Assembly: GCA_964035575.1 (NCBI GenBank)
Contig: OZ037878.1
Coordinates: 806,001-870,000, forward strand
Origin: Rhynchopus sp. YZ270_cl-10
Taxonomy: Eukaryota > Euglenozoa > Diplonemea > Diplonemida > Diplonemidae
Length of the DNA: 64,000 nt
Direction of reading: 5' to 3'
The position numbers and the translations under genes were made by a program. This document shows, piece after piece, positions 19,411 to 30,144 of this stretch (within the stretch, counting starts at the first letter, position 1; every line of letters begins with the position of its first letter). The notes beneath the pieces are model-generated. The model made no database searches and was not told where the DNA came from. It was given only the letters and a program-made list of their open reading frames with translations.

Positions 19411-21424
19411 CTAGCTCCACTTTTTTTTGCAAATAAAACAAATCCGACAATGTATCAAAAAGCTGTCATACAATTCTTCTTCTTCAGAGTTGACGCCACT
19501 GCTCAGGTATGCAAGGCGACGCTCCCATTTAACCTTATCAACATAGCGGAATGTGAAGGAGATGCGGCGCAGGCGGCGTTGTCCGTCACGTCCGTCTGCC
19601 GTCACGTCGCCGTCGATGCTCTTCAGGCAGTGGTGCCACTTCCACCGCGCCACGTCCGAGAAGCGGTACAAAGAACGCGCCTCAATACGCGTCAAAACCG
19701 ACTTCTTCTTGTCAACACCATAGTCGACAGCAAACTGGTCCGCATGGTTGATCCAGGTCTGTATTGCAAGGATTGTTTCAAAGGGGGTTCATCTGAAATA
19801 AGCTCTCTCGCGAACAGTGTACCTTAAAAACAATCCAAAAAAGTTGACTTAAAATACAAAAGCCCTCTCGTGAACAGTGTACCTTTGGTACAATGACTGG
19901 CTGTACCGGGGGTGTACACCCAACCATGCAGTCCTACAATCCATTTCGTGGTTTACACCATAAAAAAGAGAATAGAAAGAGAAAGTGCAAACCGCTGGTG
20001 TACACCGGCGGATGTAGGCACTATTTTACCACGGGGTTACCGAACCCCCCACAGAATAATAATATTTCATTGCACGTGCACACAGTGGGAGGGAGGTTGT
20101 ATATCAGGTACATAAGCATTGCCCCAGCCAGAATGGGGTATCTTATCACGTAGAGGAGGTTATAAAGGAAGATTAACGGACTATATACCATTGTGCAATC
20201 CGAGAGAATCGATACCACGACAACCGTATCGTCAAAGCAGTGCTGGTCGCAATGCGGGTTGATCCCTTGGCCTGGCTCGTATTCGTTGATGATGAGCTGG
20301 TTGGGGAGGTGCTTTACTATGCCTTGAGACTTCATCTTTTCGCAGAGCGCCATGCAGTAGGGTGGGATGGGGTCTTCCGCTGGGACGAGAGTCAGCGTTT
20401 TGTGCTGGAATTTGTAGCCGTACTGCTGGGTGCGGCGGTTCATGCTGGTATCCCACTTTGTAGGATCGGCGTCCACACAGGCTGCAAGCATATTCTCCTC
20501 TTCCTGCGTGAGGAAGTCTGGCTCGTAGTGCAAACCATACGGAATGAAGTTGTAGTTCTCCGCAAGCCCTTCCCCACCCGACCCATGCCGTGGACCTGCA
20601 TACAGCTTTGCCGCACTCCTTGTGTTAGAGTTCTCGATGTCCTCATTCCGATACCGGCAGCGCATCGCAGGGCAGCCCGGACTAAACGCATCCTTCTGCA
20701 GCTTGTAGTACGCGTGGATCTCCTTCTCATGCGGCGGGACGTAGTCTCGGCTCGAAAACACCTTGTTCTCTGCAAAGGCGTCTGGTGGTGCGTCATTCCG
20801 TGACCCGTCGTTCAACCTTTGCCGTTTTGCTGGCGGCATCGCTGTCGCTGTACCCGCATTCGCGAAAAGCGCGAGCAGTGGGTTCGGGTTCGCCTGAACC
20901 TGCGGAGGAGCGGCTCCACCTTGTGCCTGAAGCAGAAGGTTCCGAAGTTGTTCCTGTGGTGTCGGTGTTGGTGCTGGTGCTGGTGTTGCTGCCTGAAGCA
21001 GAAGGTTGAGAAGTTGCTCTTGTGGTGCCGGTGTTGGTGTTGCTGTTGGTGTTGGTGCTGGAGTGGGTGCGGGAGCAGGGGTTGCCTGTGGTGGTGGTGG
21101 TGGCGCCTGCTGTGCTAGCAGTGAGAGGATCATTTGCGCATTGTCTTGGTTCAGTGGTGGTGGGACGGGGGGTGGTGGAAGGGTGTCCTGTGGTGCTGCC
21201 GGTGCTGACGACGGTGTTGGTGTTGGTGTGGATGTTGGTGCTGGAGCTGGAGCCTGGGCTGGAGCAGGCGATGCAGGTGCACCCCCAGGTGCCTCGCCAG
21301 GTGTGTCCCCCATCATCTTCTTCCAAAGTGCGGTCATGATCATCTGCTTCTGCTCCTCGAGGCGCTTCCTCTCCTCACCAAGTGCACCCTTTACTTCATC
21401 CCAGCTTTCCCCCGCATCGCTCAT
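19411..21424 (-). CDS. AlkB-like Fe(II)/2-oxoglutarate dioxygenase
   Basis: A 527-aa protein in two exons: 20189-21424 and 19411-19758. AlkB enzymes oxidatively demethylate nucleic acids or proteins. The N-terminal 200 residues are Pro/Ala/Thr-rich with repeated short helices (LLNLLLQA, LRNLLLQA, ILSLLAQQA). The catalytic part has YGLHYEPDFL, NQLIINEY and GINPHCDQH with iron ligands near His391 and Asp393. Exon 2 supplies WKWHHC, with the third ligand near His455, and RRISFTFR, the 2-oxoglutarate-binding arginine motif. The intron starts GTATAT and ends TACAG, is phase 0, and carries family A and family B repeats. Reading through it would give a hydrophobic tail lacking the third iron ligand, so the splice is well supported. 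Which ALKBH subfamily is unclear. Start ATG 21424. Confidence 0.85.
19848..19960 (+). repeat. Dispersed repeat family A, copy 3, inside an intron
   Basis: It runs from ACTTAAAATACAAAAGCCCT to TTTCGTGGTTTACA. A truncated second piece (CTCTCTCGCGAACAGTGTAC) lies just upstream at 19803-19822. Both sit in the AlkB-like gene's intron, antisense to that gene. Confidence 0.7.
19981..20150 (+). repeat. Dispersed repeat family B, long copy, inside an intron
   Basis: About 170 bp from GAAAGTGCAAACCGC through GGGTTACCGAACCCC, TTTCATTGCACGTGCA and CATTGCCCCAGCCAGAATGG to TATCACG. It shares its whole length with 48501-48685. Together with copy A3 it makes up most of the AlkB-like intron. Confidence 0.7.
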
Positions 21425-21882
21425 TGTATTGTGTTTTTTTTTGTGTCGCTGTAGGCTTCTAACATGTGTTGGTTCAGAGGTAAACTTATTGAGGTATGAG
21501 CAATGTAACGTTGGGGGAGATCTTTTGAACATAAATCTGAAAACAAAAATAGTTGTATAGAGGTAGCAAAAGAATCATGGAGAAATGTACGGGTAAGCTG
21601 TGAGACTTCAAAAGGGGCACTCATTTCAAGGGGGCTTGAAAAAAAAAGATACATTTTTTTGGGGGGGGTCAATAAGAAGGAAAAAAGAAAACGCTTACAC
21701 AGAAAACCCACCCTGGAAAGAGTAGGCCGTGTTGTGTGGAGTGGGCGTTTTTTTAAAACAAAAAGGTAACGAGAGAGGAGGGAAAGCGTTACATATTAAA
21801 GGACGCAAGAAACGGAAACATAGAGGCAGAAGAAGCAGAATAAAACAGCAACACACACGCACACCCGTTAGAGCTTTATGCC

Positions 21883-24800
21883 TTATGCTGGACGTCGCCA
21901 TGCACCCTGTATTATTTTATTTTTACATTTTCGTTCATGATGTACGTCAAAATTAAGTGTTCTTTTGTACATATTTTGTGGGGGTTTTGAGCACCACATG
22001 AGGTATTCTCTTTTGATAATCTGTTCAGTGTACCTGCCATCCAGACTTCATTATTCTTATCTTGATTCATTTGTGAGCGTTTTTTTTTCAACAGTGAGTA
22101 ATATACACTGAGCATTATCCCGTTGAGTTGGTTGAGTTGTGTGCTAGACAGATGTGCTAATATCTAAGAAGAGGTTCTACCAAATGCTCCACCAAATGCT
22201 CCACCAAATGCTCCACCAAATGCTCCACCAAATGCTCCACCAAATGCGCACATACCTGAATGATAGCCGCCGCTTCATCTCTTCTCATATCATCACGGTA
22301 ATGCGAGAGCTCCGACTTCGTACGCCTGAACTCCTTCTTCGAAAGCAGGACTCTGAACCAGCACTGTAGCGGAGTATCGTTTATGATCCATTTTTTTTTT
22401 TTTTGAAAAATTGATAATAATTGTGACGCAATTTTTTTGTCTCAAAACCAGAAAATTGTGAGAGGCGTCTATGTGACCATTCATAGCGCGTAATTCTAGT
22501 GATGTATTTGAGATGTTCCAATCAAAACTGTGGTTATTAATGCAGGCATCTCCGACTGACCCACGTACGATGCCAGCCATCCGGATGAAAGCACAATAAA
22601 AGTGAAATATCGATTTATGAATCTGAGCCTCTCTGTGTTTCGACACTTTTTTTTTTTCCTTCAAAAAATGCAAACGCCTGAACGGCGGGAAAAAACGGAC
22701 CTAGCAATTTTTTTTCCTGCAGAAAAATTCTGCGTCGCTATCAGGGTATAAAGTGAACATTGAAAATATGCACAGGAAACCTCTCTATATTCAGTTGTGT
22801 GATGAGAAGAAGCAGAAACAATGGAGAAATAGTGGTTGAGGGGAATAAGGGAAAAGGATCGGAAAGGTATACCTGCAATCTCAATACTGCCTCTTCTCTT
22901 TCCTTTACAGAGTAGATCTGCTTGCCCATATGTGGGCCGCCGTACTTAGCTAGGTTCGAATTGGCCGCGAAATACTGCTCATAATTATGTTTTTTTTTGA
23001 TAAATTGCTGGAGTAGTGTACTTGCCTCGGTTGTGTTGCCACAGTTGTGCAACTTTTTTAGAAACCATTAATTCGCCACCTAGACTTTGATTGAGCTCAC
23101 TAAATCGCTCAACGACAAAATGGGAAATAAATGTACAGGATTCCATCTCGCTTTGCAAACGACCTTGGGGGTCCAACCGAACAACACCCAAACACTAGGG
23201 CTACGTTCTGCGCAAGAATTACCCCCACAAGGCATCCACCACAACACTAATTCTGAGAACCCCAGAAGTGACGTTGACAGTACAAAAAAAAGGACCACTT
23301 CCTCTCCGAGGCACATACCTTTCTGTTGTGCTCCTCCTTCTCACGTGTGGCCTCTGCAGCACGTGATTTACGACTGACGAGACGTCCACGGTAGCCTCTG
23401 TAAACCTTTTGGATGAACGTGGCGCCTTCGTGTGAGCGTGCGACGACCTCCTTTTTGTGCATGTCTTGCGCAATGCCGCGCGCAAGCCTGCGTGCAATGA
23501 CAAGCCGCCAGAAGGATTGGATGAGGACTACGGCGGAGTCCATGGCAATCTCGAGCTCGAGACACTTGGCAACATCGGCTTCGTGCTGTGCACGGTTGCG
23601 TGCTGCTGCGGCACGGCCCATGCGTCCTCGTTGCAGAGACTGTATCTTGGTGGCGGCGGTGGTCCTCTCAGCGGTCTTGATCTCATCGAGGCTGTGCTTC
23701 TTCGACTCCCATGCACGTTGGATGACCAGAACCGCGCACCCCCTCCTGCGCTGTTCACGCAGAAGCCGTGTCTTCCGCATGGCCTTCGTCTTGCGGATCA
23801 TGCACTGTATGCAGCGTGCCGCCACCTCACGTCTCTTCTTCTTGCTCGCAGACTCACGCACAATAGCCACACCGCGCGCAGCCTCCATCTCCCAGAAGAG
23901 CTGCCGGATCAGCTCGCTCGGCTGCTCGCAGATCTCGTACTCGTCGATCTCCTTTGAAACGCGTGTTGCCTTCTCCTTGCGCAGCGTGCTCACCCGCTGC
24001 TGTGCAAAGCATCTGCGGATGAAGAGCTGCACAACAAGCGCTGCCTCAGAACGCTCGCGGAGCTCCCTCGCAATGCGCTCCTCACGCTCGCGCTTCTCAC
24101 GACGCAGGCCCTTTGCATACAGCCTGTCGCTGTAGCCTCGGTACACAGCCTGTATGCTCACAGCAGCACCGTATTGGATGGAGATCGCGTACGTCTTTTG
24201 TGACTCTATCTCCTTCTCGACGTGTGCCACGATAAGTCTGTTGCGGTGCAGCTGTGCTATGACACACCTCGCTGCTGCCTGGGTGAGGGAAAGGCAGTGC
24301 TCGAACATCTCAGCCTCATGGCGTGCCTTCAGCACAGTCGCTTCCTTCAGCGCACGGCGCTCCCTCACGACCTGCATCGCACGCATCTGGCGCCACCAGC
24401 ACTGCATGTGCATCACTGCGTCCGTCTCGATCTCCCTGTCCTCCCGCAGCATCTGTGTGTACTCCTGTGCACACACCATCCGCCAGAACGCTTGGATCTT
24501 TAGTGCAGCATCGTTCTTCCGCAGCCCTGCAATGACCCTTGCCTCTACTTCGGCCTCGATCTCTCGTCTGAAGGTGCGTGCACGCCAGCAGCGTTGGATC
24601 GTGATGGCAGGCTTCGTCTTGCGTGCGTGGTCGAGACGGAGACGTGTTGCGCAGGTACGCGCCTTGGAGGCACGCCACGCGCATTGTATGGTGAGCACGG
24701 ATTCGGCCCTGCGGCTCTCAAGAAGCTTCTCGCGGCGCTTGCCGTTGTAGTACGCCTCCAGGCGCTTCATCTCGCAGGTGCTGAGCCAGCGCCGCACACG

Positions 24801-26999
24801 ACGTTGTATCTTGATGATGCAGCGAATCTTGATGGACAGGTCTCTGTCTGCCTTCAGGTCCGTGAGCACCTGCTTGGCCTTGCATCGCATGAAGAAGCCC
24901 TGCACAACAAGCGCGTTCCTATTGTCCGCTGCCATTCGGCTCAGCAGCAACCGCGACAGCTTGCCCCGCATGTTGCGCTGCAAGAGAATCGCCGCCTTGC
25001 GCTGGTCGCAGTGAAGGTTCTCCTGCTCCTCGACAATCATCCTGAGCTTGCGCAGGCGTGTCAGCATCTCGCACGCAAAGAAGCAGCGTATCGCGCGCTG
25101 CATTGTGCACACAGAGGCGATGAGGTGCTTCTGGCGTTCCTTCCGTTCGTTTGCCGTCTTGCGTCCGATGCCACCACGAATGAAGGCCTGCAGACGCATC
25201 GCAGCGCGGGTACGCATCTCAGCATCACGCGACTGCTGTTTCAGCTCCATATGGTACGCCGCTGTCTCCGCCTCCTTCTTGCGCTCCACAAAGCTCCGCC
25301 ACGCCGTCTGCAGGATCAGCACCGCAGGCGTAAGACGCTTCTGCTCGCGAAGCTGCAGTGTCTCTCTGCGTGCACGGTGGCCTCTGTACTGACGTTGTAT
25401 GACACTCGCATGCTTGTCCATCGACATCTTCATGCACTTCAGCCCGGTCACCATCTTCTTCGAACGGTGGCAACGGAAGGCACGCTGCACGGCGCGTGCG
25501 GCCTTCTGCAGCTCGTGGTTGTGCGTGTGGTAGATCTTGAGCTCTCGCGCCTGCAGTGCACGCCTCCTCGCGAGGAAGCAGCGTATGCCCCGTTGAATGA
25601 CGGGGATCGCTTTGTCCATGCGCTTCTCGCGTCCTGTGGCAGAGTTGAGCAGCTGTATGCGTCGCATTGCATTGCGCGTCGCCCCGCCACGGTAGAGACG
25701 TTGTATGGCAAGCGCCGCTACGGACTGGTTGTCCATCTCTGCGCGTGCGTTCTGGATCGCCATACGCTGCTGGCTCGTACGCCACCAACGCTGAATCTTA
25801 CGTGCCGTAGCATTGAGCTGCCGCTGCCGGATCAGCTCGCTCATACGAAGCTGCTCCTCCTTCCGCACCAACTCACGCTCGATAGCACGACGGTAGACAC
25901 CCCACCCCCGCTGGATCACACGAGCGCTGTACCACCGGCGAAGCTCCTTGGCACGCTTGATGCGGTTGAGCGACTTCTGCGCAAACATAAACCGTGCACG
26001 CCGCTGTATGATGAGCGCCGCTTTGTTGAGTGTCGCAAACCTGCGTGCCTCTGCCTGGCTCTGTGCGATCTGGTCTCGCCGCTTCTTTTGGAACACCCTG
26101 CACTGATGCGAGCGCACCACAGACTGCACCTTTATCACAGAGTACTCCCAACGGGCAATCATATTGCGTGCCATGACACCACGCCACACACGCTGTATGT
26201 TGCGCGCCGCCGTGCGGTAGCGGCGTATCTCGTCTGCCCGCAGGCCGGCACACATCTTCTCGTACATCAACCGGGCCATGTCCTCTCGCTTCTTCCGTTC
26301 TATTTCTTGCTCGCGTTTTACTTTCGCGCGCTGCTCTTTTTCGTATATTCTGCGGGCGATTTGGCGGCGGCGGTCTTCGTCTTTGTAGCGCATTTCGTCC
26401 CGGTTCTTTTTGTGCAACATTCTTTGCGCATGACGTTGGGCGTCAGATCGGAGGGCCGTGGCTGGGGGGCCTATTGCGCCTTTAATGGCAGGCGTGGTCT
26501 CGGCACGTCTCGGGGCCTTGCCGGAACGCGATGTTGTAGGCGCTTCTGGCAACGACGAGCCACCGCCACTCTGCGTATCCGGACTGCTGTAGTCTAGGAG
26601 ATGCCCTGTACCGCGTCTGGCGCCTGGTTGACGCGGTGCGCGCTTACCTACTTTTGATGGTGGTGGTGCAGGACGTCTGTCGTTCACATCCACTGGCGGG
26701 TCGATCAACTGCGCCTCTGCACGCAACGGCATAGACGACGCTGACACATGCCGCCCTATCGGCGGCATCGCTGGAACAGACCCCCCCAGGTTCAAACCCC
26801 TTTGCGGTGCAGTCACTGTCCGAAACCTCTGCAAGCTTTCCTGCACATCCTCCACATCCTCACCACTGCGCTCCAACTTCGCCGCCAGCTCCTCCAAGAA
26901 CCTCAGCTTCCCCTCCACCTCTACAGGCACCCCCTGCCCGTCACCTACCCCCTCCATCGCTGGGTGTTGCAACACCGCTTCATTTACTTCAGTTGACAT
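21883..26999 (-). CDS. Giant IQ-motif protein 1
   Basis: About 1304 aa with some 28 IQ motifs, each expected to bind calmodulin or a similar EF-hand protein. Such proteins are often cytoskeletal or flagellar, but the place of action is not shown here. Exons: 23319-26999, 22873-22974, 22256-22363 and 21883-21906. Splices are GTATGT, GTATAC and GTATGT at 5' ends and CAG at 3' ends (the first acceptor could be three bases away). The junctions rebuild broken IQ motifs: AVLRLQ joins CWFRVLLSKK, and AAAIIQ joins GAWRRPA before the stop. Residues 1-220 are low-complexity Pro/Arg-rich, and a charged helix (KREQEIERKKRED) precedes the IQ array. The ATG at 26999 follows a pyrimidine tract and CAG. Introns 1-3 carry a shared repeat fragment, an ordinary stretch and a minisatellite. 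Confidence 0.85.
22180..22247. repeat. 12-bp minisatellite in intron 3 of IQ protein 1
   Basis: 5.7 exact copies of CCAAATGCTCCA. In the transcript orientation the array begins 8 bases after the 5' splice site, so unit number could affect splicing. Confidence 0.9.
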
Positions 27000-27603
27000 T
27001 CGGTTGGCAGGTCAACAAAGACCCCCTGAGAGAGGATGAAGGGAGAGTGAAGAGAGGCAGGAGCGGGTGGGGTGGTGAGAGAAGACAGCCTTCAAGTGTA
27101 ATGGCAAGTGTGGTAACGCTGTGAAGTAAAACTCCAGTCCCAGAATCCGAGAAGGGAGTTAAAAAATGAGATTCATATACTTTCAGTTCACAGAATTGAA
27201 AGCATTTGAGAGGGTCAACACATACACCAATAAAAATGAAATTTGACTTGAAATGCAAAAGCCCTCTGGCAATGTATCTTGGTATATGGGGGAGGAGGGT
27301 GGACCCCAAGCATGTGTTGCTATATCGATTTTTGAGGTCGGCATCTGAGAGGAAAGTTCAGGTCAGGTGCAATAGCGAAAGTATGGTTTTTGATGGCAAC
27401 AAACCCATCAAAGTGATCAAAACGCTGCATAAACTCTCGAGGGAGGTGGGAATGTCTTGTTTTGTTTGTTTTGTGTTGCGACTGAAAAACAGGGGAAAAG
27501 AAAGAAAATTTGAAAGATGTACCGCAACACGAACCCTTGCTCTCTGCGAACCCTGCTTCCCTTTCCTCAGAGGGCTCTGTGTCTGCATGAAGACGCTTCC
27601 ACC
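27000..27603. other. Spacer with degraded LRR 3' flank
   Basis: 27020-27060 is the pyrimidine-rich leader of IQ protein 1. 27170-27235 matches the ATACTTTCA hairpin repeat at 4488, and 27240-27326 is a worn family A copy. From 27415 the sequence is the LRR gene 3' flank with an internal deletion. It still encodes part of the lost basic tail (KRLHADTEPSEE) out of frame with LRR copy 3. Confidence 0.55.
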
Positions 27604-28650
27604 TCACCCTTCTTTCTGCACGGTTGCGGGGTCAGGCACGTTGTCAGTCTCGCATCTCAGACCGTGAATCGCGTTTGTCGGCAAACCCACTTCTTTCGCA
27701 AGCAACCTCCTCACAACCAGAGCGTCCTTGCTCAACCCTGAGGCATCCATTCTTGTTAACTCTGGACAGCGGTAGAAGAAGCCCGTCCCAATACTCCTGA
27801 CCCCGCTCAACGCAGACAGGCCATCGACGACTTGCAAGCACGAGCAACACTGAAAGAAGTACGTCCCGATGGTAACGACACTCCTCAGCCCCGAAAGACA
27901 AACTCTCTTCAAAGTCGAACAGTCGAAAAGAAATCCGTTACCTATTTCGGTGACATTGCTCAACCCCGAAAGGTCCACGGACGTCAAATTCCTGCAGCTA
28001 CTAAGAAATTCCCCCTCAATCACAGTCACGCAGCGAAACACAGAGAGGTCAACCGTTTGCAATGCAGAGGAGGCAAGAAAGCCTTGGCCTATTTTAGTGA
28101 CACTGCCGAACCCCGACAGGTTGATGCTCTCCAATACCTCGGCGGCGTTGATGAAGTAATCTCCTATCACAGTCACATTGCACAACCCTGAAAGGTCAAG
28201 CTCTGTCAACTGTCGGCCACAGTTCAGGAAGTCATTCCCTATTTCGGTGACAACCGACACAGCACTAAGGTCAAATCGCGTTATCTCACTGTATTCCAAG
28301 AACTCATCAGGAATCTCAGTCGCAACCTCCGCCTCCAAAAGCAAACGCGCAACGTCCGGATCCTCCACAGTCACCAACCTCTGTTTTGTCAGGTCTGTCT
28401 CGCCCAATGCGTGAAGTGCTGCAATGGCAGCAAACTTCGTTGTCCTCATGAGCATAATCGTGTCCCCAGCACTCAGCTCCTTGATGCCCTCCTCTTCACG
28501 CAGCACCTCCCCTCTGAAAGTCATCTGAAAGCTGTCTTCCTGCAACCCTGCTGCGGACGCCACCTTCAGACGCAGGTGTCCAAGTGCATCATCCACACCC
28601 ACCTCCACCACATGTTCCTTCTCATCAAAATCCTTGATCGTGAGATCCAT
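27604..28650 (-). CDS. Ubiquitin-like/LRR protein, copy 3, tail lost
   Basis: 348 aa: ubiquitin-like head, linker and eight LRRs as in copy 1. One base is missing relative to copies 1, 2 and 4 just after VQKEG, giving an immediate TGA, so the basic tail is absent. Copy 5 has the same change. The body is fully open and the variable LRR positions are again different (NG and FD in repeat 6, TY and QC in repeat 7), which argues for a functional truncated form rather than decay. It is isolated from the other copies, between IQ protein 1 and P5C reductase. Confidence 0.8.
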   Translation of the reverse strand: MDLTIKDFDEKEHVVEVGVDDALGHLRLKVASAAGLQEDSFQMTFRGEVLREEEGIKELSAGDTIMLMRTTKFAAIAALHALGETDLTKQRLVTVEDPDVARLLLEAEVATEIPDEFLEYSEITRFDLSAVSVVTEIGNDFLNCGRQLTELDLSGLCNVTVIGDYFINAAEVLESINLSGFGSVTKIGQGFLASSALQTVDLSVFRCVTVIEGEFLSSCRNLTSVDLSGLSNVTEIGNGFLFDCSTLKRVCLSGLRSVVTIGTYFFQCCSCLQVVDGLSALSGVRSIGTGFFYRCPELTRMDASGLSKDALVVRRLLAKEVGLPTNAIHGLRCETDNVPDPATVQKEG

Positions 28651-28944
28651 TGTTTGTGTTTTTGTGTTTTGTGCTGTGGCGTTTATCGTGGAGAAGGTGT
28701 TTTTTTAAGTTGTGGGGAGGGTAGATGCTGATGATAGCGCGAAAAATATTGGGTGAGGGGGAGAACTGGTATTGGTCTTTAAAAAAAAGGTGAGGTTGAA
28801 TGTACAAACGCCTCTGGGACACCAAAAAAAAAAAAAAAAAAATGGGAGGAAGAAGATGTGCACGTAACGTTGCAGGAGAAAATACCCAGTGAAGGCAAAT
28901 TAGGCAGCATAACGTATAGGGGAATGGAGAGGGATAAAATAACA

Positions 28945-29162
28945 TACACGGTGGCCTTGTTACCCTGGTGATGAAGCAACAAATGTAACAAGCTTGTTAT
29001 GCAGGCAAAGTTACAAAAAGTAACAAAATTATTTCATTTTCATTCTTTTCTTAAGGAAAAGAAGGCAAAGAGAGTGCGAAGAATGTACCAAAGGTATGTA
29101 CCGAAAGTAACAAAGGAACAACTTGATACTTTGATTACCAGGGGTAACAAGGCCATCGTGTA
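28945..29162. mobile_element. TA-flanked TIR element
   Basis: CACGGTGGCCTTGTTACC at the left and GGTAACAAGGCCATCGTG at the right are inverted ends, each bordered by TA, as expected for Tc1/mariner-type target duplication. About 214 bp, non-coding. A shorter relative is at 39297-39402. Confidence 0.6.
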
Positions 29163-29303
29163 AAGAATTGAAAAGATTGATGGGGAGGGGAGGGGGGGAA
29201 GAAGAAGAAGAAACGCTAGGCATGTTCCTTTGGATGCACGGCACGTTGCAAAAAAGGGTATGTGTGTGGATGTGTGGCAACAAAAATAGCTATTTTTTTA
29301 CCA

Positions 29304-29640
29304 ACCAGAAAAGTCGTTTTCTTGATGAGTGTTTTCTGAGTGCACACTCTGAAATCACGAATCAAGAGAAAACGACTTTTTGGAAGGTGAAAACAGGGCT
29401 TTGTTGAAATTTTCTGGCTTTGAGGAACTTTCACACACAATTTTAACGGGTTTTACCTGGGTACCTGGGCCGGAAATACACCAGTACTCAGGTGCCTGGG
29501 TGCCCAGACACACCACTGTACCACCCAGAATCCAGTCTCCCACCCAGAAAACCTACTCATACACTAGAAAAGTGAAAATGGCTACTCGACCAGAAAAGTA
29601 GCTGGAAAAAGTTCAAAAAAGCCAGAAAATTTCAACAAAA
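29304..29640. repeat. Nested inverted repeats
   Basis: AAAAGTCGTTTTCTTGAT pairs with ATCAAGAGAAAACGACTTTT within 29305-29375. GTTGAAATTTTCTGGCTTT near 29404 pairs with AAAGCCAGAAAATTTCAAC near 29620. Between them lie tandem CCTGGGTACC-like words. Probably a composite foldback element. Confidence 0.5.
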
Positions 29641-30144
29641 AAAAGTTAAAAATAATACAACACAGTTGTTGGCTTTTTTGTTGTGACAACACACAACACA
29701 CCGCTTGTTAAAAAATCTGTTATCCGTGCAGTATCAAACGGATCCAAGGGAAAAAAAACCTATCTGAGATACGCATTTCTTTGACTCCAATTTGGGTTTT
29801 AAGAGTTGGAAGGAAGATAGCCCCTCCTACCACATACCCTGTTCCCCCCCATCCATCCCATCGCGATTTATTTTTCTCACTTTTTTTTTTGAGATTATTT
29901 TGCCATTTTTCTGGCCTTTTAGAATTTATCAATGATTGATTTATTATTTTTTGCGCATAAAAAAAAAAAAGAAAAAAAAGGTTGATACTGCTTGAGCCCA
30001 AGCTTAGCTTCAAAAATAAAATTTGAAGATGAATTTCATTGCACATCTTCTTAGCGACCCCAAATAGGATCCTTGATAAGCTATACTAAAGAAAACCACA
30101 AACACCCCCCATCCCCCAGGCCTCAGGCCCCCCCTACTCACGCT

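Larger units (their letters stand above)
28651..30144. other. Gene-free interval with TIR elements
   Basis: It includes the 5' leader remnant of LRR copy 3, a TA-flanked TIR element at 28947-29160, and an inverted-repeat element at about 29300-29640. The rest is A/T-rich. No gene recognised. Confidence 0.5.

Noticed and set aside
22180-22247. Regular direct repeats as a possible CRISPR array
   Set aside because: Units are 12 bp with no spacers, inside a eukaryotic intron: a minisatellite.
22293-22673. 126-codon minus-strand frame
   Set aside because: It overlaps exon 3 of IQ protein 1 in a different frame and includes intron sequence.
24594-26597. 667-codon open frame on the plus strand
   Set aside because: It lies wholly antisense to the IQ array. 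Repeated IQ codons keep the opposite frame open, its composition (His/Leu/Arg runs) is that of a shadow frame, and no domain is visible.
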